From the NCBI GenBank assembly GCA_039111635.1, contig JBCAQO010000006.1, positions 1,674,001 through 1,738,000 of the forward strand: 64,000 nucleotides of DNA. The letters are read 5' to 3'. Under the pieces are notes generated by a model. It did not search any database. It was given only the letters and a program-made list of their open reading frames with translations, and was not told the DNA's origin. The DNA is from Heterobasidion occidentale (taxonomy: Eukaryota; Basidiomycota; Agaricomycetes; Russulales; Bondarzewiaceae). A program made the position numbers and the translations under genes. Below, in pieces: positions 44,110 to 55,190 of this stretch; position 1 is the stretch's first letter, and every line of letters starts with the position of its first letter.

Positions 44110-44679
44110 TGTTATAAACTGCCCGTTTAGTAACCCAAGAGTAACAGGTTCTTCCCTAGGTCGCACGATGGACTGAGTGGATGAGGGAGTCTCAACTGTA
44201 TTAGAAGATCAATATAGGAGTAGTCACAGTAATCCCACTGTAGGAGGACAGTGGCAAATGAAGAAAATAGACTGAAGTTCCTCAGCCTATTCTATAGGCC
44301 TTATATACTGTATAGGGCGTAGGGTAAGAGTCTGTATGCTTCTCCTGGTTCCCATTCCAGGAGAGCGTAGGTTGTCATCTCTCTCAGTCAGTGCCTACTC
44401 TTGTACTTCTCCAGCCGCACCAATCCATCCAGGTGCGACGAGGTGCTTGCCTATATGCCCTAAGCCCATGGCATGTGAAGGCCTATCTTACTAAGCCGCT
44501 CTGTCTATGACCCTGTCATATATCCTCTTTCAATGTCTTGAAGAACCATCGGACTAGTTGGCTCCTAAGGACATGCCAAATACCTTGATGTATGCTCCAG
44601 AGTAGAGCCGCCTAGCATGTGATGCTTGGACAGTCAGATAGACTGACCCTGCAGGGTCCTGACAGGTCAAGTTATAACA
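44110..44679 (-). repeat. Family C copy 2 3' LTR (570 bp)
   Basis: Reverse complement matches 42321-42890 without a difference that I could see. Confidence 0.95.
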
Positions 44680-44692
44680 TTACCCCCACTCT
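44680..44692 (-). promoter_or_regulatory. Polypurine tract, family C copy 2
   Basis: AGAGTGGGGGTAA on the minus strand, adjoining the 3' LTR. Confidence 0.78.
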
Positions 44693-45508
44693 AAGTCCTA
44701 ACTCCTGAGAGGACTACTCGTTGCTTGCGAGCCTTATCATCATTCCATATGCAATTGCTTCCTTGACCGGTAAGACCAGATGCGACTTCTGGTATGACCT
44801 TGTTTTCTGGGGAGAAGCTTGACTTACGTCACTGGATCACCTAGGAGTTTTCCATCTCTGTTGACTGCGTTTGATAATCCGATGTTTTCCTTTATTGGTA
44901 CATTTTGATGCGAGGCAGTTCCTTGAGTCAAAAGAAAACTCCTCAAAGCAGGACTCCCTGCTGCCTGTTTGTTTATACCAGTTCAGATCTGGCTGTGTTA
45001 AGGAAGGTGCTGATGCGAATGATTTAGAATGAGTTAGAGACTTGTTTGTGTGTGGTGTGTATGTTGTTCTTCTTCTAAAATGCCGAAGGCCATGCTTCAG
45101 TGTTTCTAGGATAGATCTTCTTCCTCCTTGATCTCCGGCATTGAGGGGGACTCCAGGTGTGTGGGTTGATCACTTTACTAAGGCTTAGGCTTACCAACCT
45201 ATCAAGAATGGACTGTTCTTGACTTGTTTTGAGCCCGGCAGGACCCCTTTGAAGATCTCTAACTCTGTCAGCCCCATACGGTGGCCCGTCCAGGTTAAAG
45301 GTTGAGTGTTTGTCCAGTGTTTGTTTGTCACATGGGAGTGAGCATGCAGCATCACTCCACGTATTGAACACGAGGTAAGGATTTTGAAGGATAGACTTTT
45401 CACTCCACTAGCCTTTTGAATAGACTAGGGTGTCCATGTTTTCTTCAATGGATTGCGCCGCAAAAACAGTTATTATTCAGGTATGGCTTTAAGGTATGTC
45501 CCATAATT

Positions 45509-47087
45509 GGTAGTTTAAATGTCTTGCCGGACAATCCATAGATTTATTACATCTTTGCGGATGACGGGTAGTTTATGCTTAAGTCTTTGCGGACTGCCCT
45601 GCTAGTTTAAACCAAAGGTCGTTGCAGACCTATCCATCTCCAACGTAGGAGTACCTGTAAACAAGAAGGTAGACCGTTTCTGTGTGCCGGAACCTTTATT
45701 GGTGATGCACATAGGGCCCTAGACTAAGTACAGCCGTCTTGACAAGATTCCTATTGAGGGACAATGGTGACAGTTTATGCTATATCAGACCGGATAACTT
45801 ATGGAGTGGTGCTAGAATAGACTTGTAAGCGAAGCCTATTTTGACATGACTCATGACCCTATCGCCTGGCTTGAACCTCCCGAGCCTCAATAGATTTAAT
45901 CCTTCGGGATGAGGGTAGTTTAAGGTCTTTTCGGACTAATTGTGGGATCATGAACTTGTCCCATGACCACGTCTCCTATGTCTTGAGGGAGCCAGTAGTT
46001 TAACGTTGTTGCAGATGGGTAGTGACTTTTTCAAAGTCACCGCCCACATTCTCTATGCTTGAAGGGACAATAGTTTAATGTTGTTGCGGACTATTGAGGC
46101 CGGAGTAATTCCAGCTCCAATACAACCCCTAGAACAAAGGATCATAGTTTAACATCATTGCAGACGGGTAAACTCGAGGCACAATCCCAGTTGCCTCTTG
46201 ACTAGCCCTTGAAGCGGAATTTCTTGCTTCTAACTCCAAGGGTAGAATGGGTGCGCCACGGAGTAGTTGTGGTCTGGTAGAATGGCTCAACAACTCACTC
46301 CATGTCCCCAAACCCCTCGCATGGAATTGAATCGTGTCGACCCCATATTCTTTTACCGTAAGGCGCATGGAATATGGAAGCGCCTTGACCTAGTTGGCAG
46401 GGTTCTGTAACGGTGGTGTCATTACTTCCACTATTTACCAGAATACAACCACGCTCCGAGGGTCTTGGTAGTTTAGATGTTGTTCCAGACAATAACTAGT
46501 TTATAGTCATTGCGGACCAAGCCGTTCATAGTTTTACATTGTTGCAGATGTGATTCCGGTTCCGTTGGCTACATAGTGGGCTATGAACACTATGTGCGTT
46601 AAACATCAGTCGTAAGGCCGCCTAATGCAGAAAAGACTCTATAAAACTGGCGATCCAAAGTGGGACGACCAAACACCTGTCAAACCTTGATAGCAAGGAC
46701 TAGCTCCACCGTTCCCCAATGGTGGGCATGCAACACAATTTCCCACCATATTCTTAATGCATCTTCTAGGCATCCTCGGTGTCGCCACAACACCAAGGAG
46801 TCAGCGTACCAGTATTTGTTGAATCCTATTAGGACCTCCTAATGCGGAAAGGGTCTTGTTAAACTGGGGATCCTAGCAAGACACCCGTTGCGCCTGTCAT
46901 AATACCTCTTGACAGCGAGACATCGCTTGTGTGTTTTCCTTCGTGAGCGGAGGAATTCTTGCTGGACAGGTACTTCCCCTGCCTTCTTCTCTTTTCATAG
47001 TTTAATGACATGCAGGTCAACATCTTGATTGGGTCTTGCCCTGGTTCGAGGTTTTCCTTCCTGTCGTAGTTTAACGTCATTACGGAC
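45509..47087 (-). repeat. Irregular array of a short TTAAACTA-type motif, family C copy 2
   Basis: Mirror of the copy 1 array with the same number, order and spacing of motif copies. On the plus strand it appears as TAGTTTAA followed by a TTGCGGAC-like block. Confidence 0.78.
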
Positions 47088-47094
47088 GTGTGAA

Positions 47095-48551
47095 CTCAGT
47101 GTCCTGTGCGTAAAACTGGTACCTGTGGTGTGAAGGGTCCTTTCCTCTTTGTCACCTTCTGTAGACGAGGGGTTCCTACACTCCCTGATCTAATATTCTC
47201 CTCCAATGTCCCCGTAGTCTCCGTATCCTTCATCTGGTCAATAGTACGGGTCGGCGTCATGGTAGTTCTCATTTTCAACCTCGTCCCATGTGTCCAGCTT
47301 GGCCCAAGTCCAGGCAACAGTTCTTGGAGTTGGTCATGGGTGGCTGTGAGCTTGTCTATTAGTCCAAGCATGCGCTCCTTCAGCTCCGTCACCTCAAGGA
47401 TGTCTCATAGTTGGTGAATTTTGCAATCAAGTTGCTCGAGGATTGTTTTCTTCAGGGTGAGGTGTTGCCCTCACTCCTCACCTCTCGTTCCTTCGGTATT
47501 GCAGAGGTCGCTCCTCATGGCTGCTTCCGGTGTCCTGCCTGCCTAGTTGTTCTGTTGGTACGGCAGAAACAGCCTCTTGGTCTCTTTGTGTCTGCCGTTG
47601 TACCATGGTCCAGATATATTCCATCTGGGTGGCGGCATTCCTTCTCTCTGTAGTTGGTACCTCCCTTTTGGCTTCATTGTGCCAAGGTTGGATGCGGAAG
47701 GGATCGGTTTGAACAGGTGGTGAGTGAGGGGCGTCAGTATTTGATATCAGGGCTGGGAGGAGCTCCAGATTGACGAAAGACGAGAATTCGTCCGGATGAA
47801 TGAGAAGGGCGTATGCCCCATTACTTCCTCTGGCATATCAGGAAGCGGTTCTGTGGTCCTCTGCATAGGCCAAAAGCCTGACCTGGTTGCTGGCATATGC
47901 CAGCCGCCAGGGTACGTCACTGTCCTCACTCCCCGGTTGTCCTGCAAGGAAGTTAGTGAGCCGCTGTAAGGCCAACACCATGGCCATCTGAATTACCGCC
48001 AATATTGAGGTACGTTGGAGCAATGCATCTCCTAGTCCTTCCAATTCTTGGGGGTGCAGATTTCCACTATGGGCAGGGGATCTTCTTGGTTCGGTAGCCG
48101 ATGTACCAACCATTGTTGGTTCCGGTACAGCTCGTTCAACGTCTGTAGCCGGTGCCAGGTTTTCAAGGTCTCGAAATCCTCTCAAGCTTCGCGGTTCTGG
48201 TAATGGTGCTCCTAGAGTTGTCGTCGCAGCCAATCTCGGAGCTGCTGATGGACCAGCCCTTCTTTCTTCTCAACGTTCTTCATGGTGGTTGTCATGAGTT
48301 CCCTCAGCCCAAAGTGGAGTTCGTGGATCTCTTCCATTCTTAATGATAATCTTGGTGGGATGGATGGAGATGGGTCCGGGAACTCCTGCCAGAGTCTCTG
48401 GATGGCTGCTTTGGCTAGGGCATCCAGTGTCAGGGTTGGCAACAGCAAGGATGATATCCGGGGAAGGGTTTCTCGATGGTGATGAGGTAATTCCTTCATC
48501 AATGAGCATGGCACGTTCTGGAGAGTAATACAAGGAGGAGTGATCGGTCAT
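47095..48551 (-). pseudogene. Third ORF of family C, unknown function, copy 2
   Basis: Begins at the ATG ending at 48551 and matches copy 1 throughout, including its stops, so it adds no independent evidence about function. Its TATA box is at 48589-48604 (minus). Confidence 0.7.
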
Positions 48552-48588
48552 GTAATGGGAAGGTTCCTTGGTCTAAGGGCGAGAGTTG

Positions 48589-48604
48589 CCGCCTCTTATA
48601 TACC
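48589..48604 (-). promoter_or_regulatory. TATA box before the third ORF, family C copy 2
   Basis: TATATAAGAGGC on the minus strand, about 50 bases before the start codon, as in copy 1. Confidence 0.6.
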
Positions 48605-48629
48605 TTCCCTAGACCCTCATTGCCACGGG

Positions 48630-51600
48630 TCAAGGCTTGTTTGGATAGATTTTGTGGAATTCACAAAGTGCCTCGTTGGCTATGTCCTTGAGGAGGGCAA
48701 AGGGTTCCCAAGTGTTATCTGCTTCGGAATATCCAACCCACTTGACGAGGTATTCAGTCCCCCAACCTTGACATTTTGAATCTAAAATAGCCTCCACTTT
48801 GTAGTGCTCTTCTTCATTCAGGATTTCTGGGGCAGGTCTCAGGAAGTTCTCCCCATGGGCCTCTGTCTTGTGATATTCTGTAAGCACGGAGGCATGAAAT
48901 ACCGAATGGATCTTCCATGTTTCAGGTATCTTCAGCCAATAAGCCAGAGGATTGATTCTTTCAGTCACTTGAAAAGGACCATAATGTCTAAGTGCCAGTT
49001 TGAACTTTGGATGAGTCGTCCAAATGTGGGTTCCTTCTAGCCAAACTTGGGTTCCTGTTTCCCACTGTGGGAGTTTCCTGAACAGGTCCCAGTCTTTGGT
49101 GTGCTGCGCCGCTATCTATAGACTGGCCACTGCATCTTCTTGGACTTCTTTGATTAGCTGTAAATGTTCTGTCACCGCAGGCACCTTGGTCTCCAAAGCT
49201 GAGTTGACCAAATATGGTGGATTAAACCTATAGAGGACTTCAAACAGTGATTTCCCAGTGGCGGAGTGTCTTCAGGTATTGTGGGAGAATTCCGCAAAGA
49301 GAAGCAAGTCTACCCAGTTATCTTGATGGTAGTTGCAGAATACCCTCAGGAATTGTTCAATCTCTTGATTTACCTGTTCTGTTTCTCCATCCGTCTGGGG
49401 GTGATAAGCCGTGCTAAGAGCCGGAGTAATTCCCAGCACTTTCCACAGTTCTTGCGTGAATTTTGCCACAAACTGGGGGCCTCTGTCGGACACCACCTTG
49501 GTTGGTAGACCATACCGTTTAAACACATTGTCCTGGAAAAGTGTCGTGGTTTCTTTCACCGTAATCGTCTTTTTAAATGGGGTTATGATTATCTCTTTTG
49601 ACAGGCCCTGGTCTACCACCACGTTTATTGAGTCGTACCCTCTGCTTTCTGGGAGGTCTGTTACAAAGTTGGTGGATATGAACTGCCACAGGGTGTTTGT
49701 GGTTTCTAGCGGGTGGATCGGTGGATGGGACCTGTGGGGGAGATTCTTGGTAGATTGGCAAACCACACATCCATCCACATATTGGTAGAAACATTTGGTC
49801 ATGCTTGACCACCAATAATGGTGTTGTACTAGTTCCAAGGTCTTTGCTCGTCCTGGGTGTCCTGTGGCCATGGTGTTATGGTGTGCCTTGACAATCATTT
49901 GGCGGAGGAGATTATTCTTTGGGACACATATATAGCCATCACGTCGTGTAATGCCATTTTTGTGGGTCTAGTGTCCTAGATGTCCCTTCATTGCCTTTGG
50001 TCCTTTTTCCAGAAGTTTCTTGAGGGCCACTCCGACTAGTAAATCAAGTTCTGAACGTGAGTGTCAAGGGAGAGGATATCCGAGGATATAAGTTCCGTTG
50101 CCTTGACGTGTACGCTTTCACTTGTCTCTACCAATGTTTCACTGGACTCGGTGAAAAGTTTGGATGGGAGTAGAGTCTGTGCCTTGTTATCAGATTCCAC
50201 CCCCTCACTAAGGTCTGGACGCCTGGACAGAGCATCTGTGTGATTCGTTGTTCCAGCTTTATAACTGAGTTGGAAGTCAAATCGTGACAAAAACAGACTC
50301 TAGTGCGCTTGTCGTCTGGACAAGTCTCGCGCAGTCTGAAAATAGATCAGGTTCTTGTGATCTGTCCAGATCTTGAAGGAGTGTCGTGCGCCTTTGAGGT
50401 AGTGTTTCCAGTGCTCTAGTGCCTTGATAATGGCGAGTAATTTGCGGTCGTGCACATCGTAATTTTGCTCCGGGGGTGAAAATAATCCGGAGAGGTGAGC
50501 AACCGGGTACCAGTCGTTGTCGGGTCCTTCCTGCAAGAGGACTGCACCGTATACGGTCAAGGAGGTGTCGGTGACTAGTCAATATGGTTGCATCTGATTG
50601 GGGTACAACAAGACAGGTTTACTGATGAAGGCATTCTTCAATTTGTCAAAAGCCTGTTGGCACTCCGTGGTCCAGTTCCATTTCATGTCGTTTTTTGTGA
50701 GGTTGTGTAACGGTCGCGCAATCAGCGAGAATTTGTCAATAAATTGCCGATAGAAGTTTCTTAGACCTAGAAAGGAGCAAATGTTGTGAACTGTGCAGGG
50801 AACGGGCCACTGTTGAATAGCGTCCACCTTTGAGTCTTCCATTGCAACATGGTCTTTTGATACAATGTACCCAAAGTAGCTTATTTTGGCCTTGTGGAAC
50901 TTGCATTTTTCCGGTTTGAGGTATAGATCATTGTCTTGGAGGATTTGGAGGACTTCGCGAACAATCTTGATATGTTTGTCCATGGTTTTCAAGAAAATGA
51001 TGATGTCGTCCATGTATACCGTAATTTTCCGGGTGAGGATGAGGTCTTGGAAAAGCATATCCATCATCGCCTGGAAGGTGGCCAGAGAGTTGCAAAGTCC
51101 AAAGAACATAACCATGGGTTTGAAGAGTCCCAAGGGCATTACAAAGGCTACCTTGGATTTGTCTCCTTCCTTGATGCGTACATTGTTGTACCCCCACCGC
51201 ACATCCAATTTTGAAAATATTGTGGCCCCTCAAATAACATCTAGTAATTTGGGGATCAGTGGTAGAGGGCTCACATTTCGGACGGTGTGTTTATCAAGGT
51301 GGCGGTAATCCTGTACTGAGTGCAGTTTTCCATCCTTCTTGTTTATGAAGAAGAAGCATGCTACACTGTGTGCAGTTGACCGACGTATGGTTCCTCTAGA
51401 AAGGTGCTCCTTGATGAATTTTCCTAGTTCATCATGCTTCTCCGGGCTCAGCGGGAATATCCGGGGAGCTTGCGGTTTGAAGGACGGTTTCAGATCTATT
51501 GCGTGGTCCCATATAGTGTGTCTGGGAAGTCTCTGTGAATGTCTTTCACTAAAGATGTTGAGATGGGAGTGGTATTCCGATGGCACACGACTCTTCAAGT

Positions 51601-52560
51601 CGGTCATGTCAATTTCTTTCTTGAGGTCTTTGTCAAAACTGGTGAATCCGGAGGGTTTGGGAGCTATCTTTCTAATGATGGGTTCTTCCTTGCTTTCCTG
51701 TGCAAGGGAGTCAAATAGTATTTGCGCCTCTTTGGCAACTTCCTTTGAAGCTTCGCTCTTGGCCGTCTCTTCCTGAGTTTGCCGGTGTTCCTTCCTTTTG
51801 GCCACCTGCTCTTTGAGCCATTCTGAGGCTTTGTGTTGCCGGGATTTATGCTCGAGCAGCTCCATGAACCAAGTTTTCCATTCCTTTGCAGGGACTTGTT
51901 GCCATTGCTCTTTAGTCCATGTCCACAAAGGTCCTACCGGTCCTGAGACAAGATGCGGTTTCGTCCGCTAAGAACTCTTGTCGCCGCATAGTTTTGCTAG
52001 CCCTTCCTTCTTGGTAGGCTCTTCCCTTGCCTTGGTAAACCCATAGGGTTGTCGGCAATCTTGGGGGCACCGATCAAAATACACCTCATGGCGCCTCCAC
52101 CCAATGGAGGGGTAGTGGTACTTTAACCAATCTGTTCTTAGGAGCATGTTGTCTTTCTCTAGATTGGTGATAAACATCTGGACACGCTCAGTGTGAGTTT
52201 TCCTCCGTCTGTCCTTGATGGTGAGATTTGCGTCTAGGCCTTGTTGGATAAGGCCTGCCTTGTTGATGGTGTCATCGACGTTGCAAACACAGATGGGGCG
52301 GTTAAAAGGGTAGGTTGAAAGATTGTGTCTTTGTACCCATCTTTTGTTCACCAAGATCCCTTTGCAAGCTGAGTCAATGGCGGCTTTAGCTCCAGTGCTT
52401 CTTTCTTGAGTCGTCAACCGCACGTCAAGTCGGATGGGAGTAATAATGTGGCTGTTCATTGCTCCGATTTGAATACATGACGGGGACTCATACTTGAGTT
52501 TCCTCAACCCTCTCTCTTTAGCTGGTGAAGGAGAGGTCAAGGAAAATCCTCCGCTAGATC
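48630..52560 (-). pseudogene. Family C copy 2 pol with chromodomain
   Basis: This is the better preserved pol of the pair. Protease lies in an open piece of 190 codons (51968-52540). The RT N-terminus is open from 51928 to 51230, and RT proper from 51208 to 50579 has intact YMDD at 51005-51016 with none of the copy 1 indels. RNase H is at 50300-50560. Integrase is open for 208 codons at 49272-49898 with HPGR/CVVCQS zinc residues and D,D,E in VTDLPES, VSDRGPQF and ETEQVNQ. The tail and chromodomain are open at 48630-48968. Remaining stops near 51228, 50579, 50299, 49271, 49231 and 49115 are shared with copy 1. Confidence 0.9.
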
Positions 52561-52799
52561 CACCAACATCTTCTTGGCTTCTGCTTCTTTTACTTCCTTG
52601 AAGAGTGCTCGGATGCTAGCAGCATTACGGACGGGTCCGTTGCTTCATCATCTATTAGGCAGTACATAGTGCTCTCCATTCCCCTGTCTCAATCCTCCGC
52701 TTCTGTTGAGAGTGTCCTCACGTTCCACTAGATTACCAGGTTGTGATATCCAACGGTGGTGGCCATGAGAACCCCCCTTCTCCAATCCTCGACAAAGTC

Positions 52800-54150
52800 T
52801 TGTGTCGTCCCCTAGCTGGGGTTCTTGGTTGTCTTCATCCTCTATGTCTGCAGCGTGAGCTCTTCTACCTCTTCCACCCACCGGACGGCGCCGATCTCCT
52901 CGCGTCTGTGGAATGCCTCTATATGGAGAGTGGCAGTCAGACGCCCAATGCCCTGATTTCCCACAGTCAAAGCAAATGGTTTCAGGCTTGCCATCATGAG
53001 TGCGCTTCTAGCGAACGGCATCTTTTTTGCGAGAGGCATCAATGTCCATGTCAACCACTTGGTTATTCATTCTGCAAAGTGCGGTGATAGAGTTGTAGCG
53101 GGGTGAGGATTGGAGGTGAAAACAATTGAGGAAACCACTTCGGAATGAGGTGGAGTTGGCGAGGATTGCCTTTTGAGCACTTTAGGCTCTGAGGTGTCCG
53201 TCTACTTTGCAGGCCGTATTAATCCAATCTTGGATCGTATCACTCGGCTGAGTTTCCTTGTCATAAATCTTGTCCATGACCTTTGGGTCTAGTCCTCTTT
53301 GATAGTAAGGAACTTGTTCCTTATCTGTAATGTCAGTGTCTGCAGCTATGAGGGCAAATTGATTGGAGTATTCGTCCACCATCATTTTCCCATGGGAGAA
53401 GAACATGAGGGCACTTCTAGCTTTGTCTTTCACATTGGACTCTTTGAACTGGAGTCTGAAGCTAGCAAGGAAGTCCGTCCAAGTTCCGAGGGTTTGCGGT
53501 GGGTCTGCTCCAATCGTTTTCTTGAGAAAGTTCTCTGCCTAGACGCTGGCAGTGCCATCTCTCATGCATGAGAGGACTAGGGAAACTTTGTCCTTGTCGG
53601 TCTGATACCAGTCTGATTTGGTTGCAAAGAGGAGGAGATAGTTCAATATGAACTTCTGTGATCGTGTCCTATCGCCGGAGAAATTGTCAGGAAGTTTGAG
53701 TTTGCCCCTTCTGGATTGTGGGGTTGTAGTAGGGGGGTTTGTTGCTCCTAGCGCTGATATATTGGTAATACTTTGGGAATTTCGGGTGTTGATTGGTGTT
53801 TGAATATCCGAGGATTCAGACTCAAATGCTTCTTCTTCTTCTTTCAATGTGTCCGGGATTTCCAGTTCAGGTTCTCTGTACTGGGGTGGTGCTACCCAGT
53901 CTTCTGCTATTTTGTCCCAAGCTCAGCTTTTGTTTCATCTTCTCTTGTGAAGAAGTATTGCCCTTCTCTGTATGAGCAATTCTCAAAGTTTGGGAGAGCT
54001 GGCCGATTGGTGTTGGAGTAAAACTAGCGGTTTCCCCTTTGATAGATAGGGCAATGGTTTTGTTGAAGTTGGTTATTGATTCATCTAGTGCCTGGTGGGA
54101 ATCCTAGGCCTAGGTCTTGCTCTAGGGTGTGTGTAGTAATGCTCTTTGGA
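52800..54150 (-). pseudogene. Family C copy 2 gag
   Basis: Same domain order as copy 1, with the CFDCGKSGHWASDC knuckle near 52936-52977. The capsid is split only by the shared TAG after GTASV (near 53541). An open piece at 53182-53433 covers the C-terminal capsid part. Confidence 0.85.
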
Positions 54151-54233
54151 GGAGATCTATAGCTCCGCCGATGAGGGTTATGAGAGAGTGTGTGGCAGCA
54201 AGCAGAGTGTGGTGCAAGGTAGGGATAAAAGCG

Positions 54234-54243
54234 AGTCTATTCT
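54234..54243 (-). promoter_or_regulatory. Self-priming primer-binding site, family C copy 2
   Basis: AGAATAGACT on the minus strand, complementary to AGTCTATTCT in its 5' LTR (54400-54409, minus). Confidence 0.72.
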
Positions 54244-54245
54244 AG

Positions 54246-54815
54246 TGTTACAAACTGCTCGTTCAGTAACCCAAGAGTAATAGGTTCTTCCCTAGGTCGC
54301 ATGATGGACTGAGTGGATAAGGGAGTCTTAACTGTATTAGAAGATTAATACAGGAGTAGTCACAGTAATCCCACTATAAGAGAACAGTGGCAAACAAAGA
54401 GAATAGACTAAAGTTCCTCAGCCTATTCTATGGGCCTTATATACTGTATAGGGCATAGGGTAAGAGTCCGTATGTTTTCCCGGGTTTCCATTTCTAGAGA
54501 GCTTGGGTCGCCGTCTTTCTTAGTCAGCGCCTACTCTTGTACTTTTCTAGTTGCACCAATCCATCCAGGTGCGACAAGGTGCTTGCCCATATGTTCTAAG
54601 CCCATGGCATATGAATGCCTATCTTACTAAGCCGCTATACCTATGACCCTGTCATATATCCTCTTCCGATGTCTTGAAGAACCATCGGACCAGTCGGCTC
54701 CTAAGGACATGCCAAATACCTTGATGTATGCTCCGGAGTGGAGCCGCCTAGCATGTGATGCTTGGACAGTCAGATAGACTGACCTCGCAGGGTTCTGACA
54801 GGTCAAGTCATAACA
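54246..54815 (-). repeat. Family C copy 2 5' LTR (570 bp)
   Basis: By eye it differs from the copy 1 5' LTR by two substitutions close to the 5' end and one single-base indel, but from its own 3' LTR by more than 40 positions. Confidence 0.95.
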
Positions 54816-54820
54816 GCAAG

Positions 54821-55190
54821 CAGACAAGAAGAAGAGTGCTGAAAGGCATAGACAGATGAAAGGAAGGTGGAGAAAAATAGCACATGTTAACAACAACCTT
54901 CTGTTGTCAGGCACTCACTCTAATATTGTAGGAATGTGGTGGAGCTCAGAGGGTTGGAGGTGAAACCCACTCAAAGCTGGGGATGTATTGCCTATTACAC
55001 TACTCTATATATACTATCCACTCTGTGCACAGACCATATAGATTAAAAGTAAGCAGGCATGTGTCAGGTGAATACTGAAACAGAGTGTGCCTGAATACAG
55101 AACATGGGAAAGCATCACATGAGTGTAACATGTGAGTGATTAGGCACATGATACTATAATTAAGTAAGAAAATGAAAGAAATATGTGAAT
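54821..55190. other. No gene seen; possible family D 3' end
   Basis: AT-rich, with a TATATATAC-type box near 55005. It could include the decayed 3' LTR of the adjacent minus-strand family D element, but no terminal repeat could be fixed. Confidence 0.4.

Larger units (their letters stand above)
44105..54820 (-). mobile_element. Complete Ty3/gypsy chromovirus, family C copy 2
   Basis: LTRs at 44110-44679 (3') and 54246-54815 (5'), with perfect GCAAG target duplications at 44105-44109 and 54816-54820. The element is a reverse-orientation near-copy of 32198-42890. In the half nearest the spacer, coordinates of the two copies sum to a constant 87000, so there is no net indel over about 4.7 kb. 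At the far end copy 2 is 13 bases longer. Nonsense mutations are shared with copy 1, but several frameshifts of copy 1 are absent here. Confidence 0.95.

Noticed and set aside
32193..54820. Simple inverted segmental duplication that includes flanking DNA.
   Set aside because: Similarity stops exactly at the LTR termini on both sides and each copy has its own, different 5-bp target duplication.
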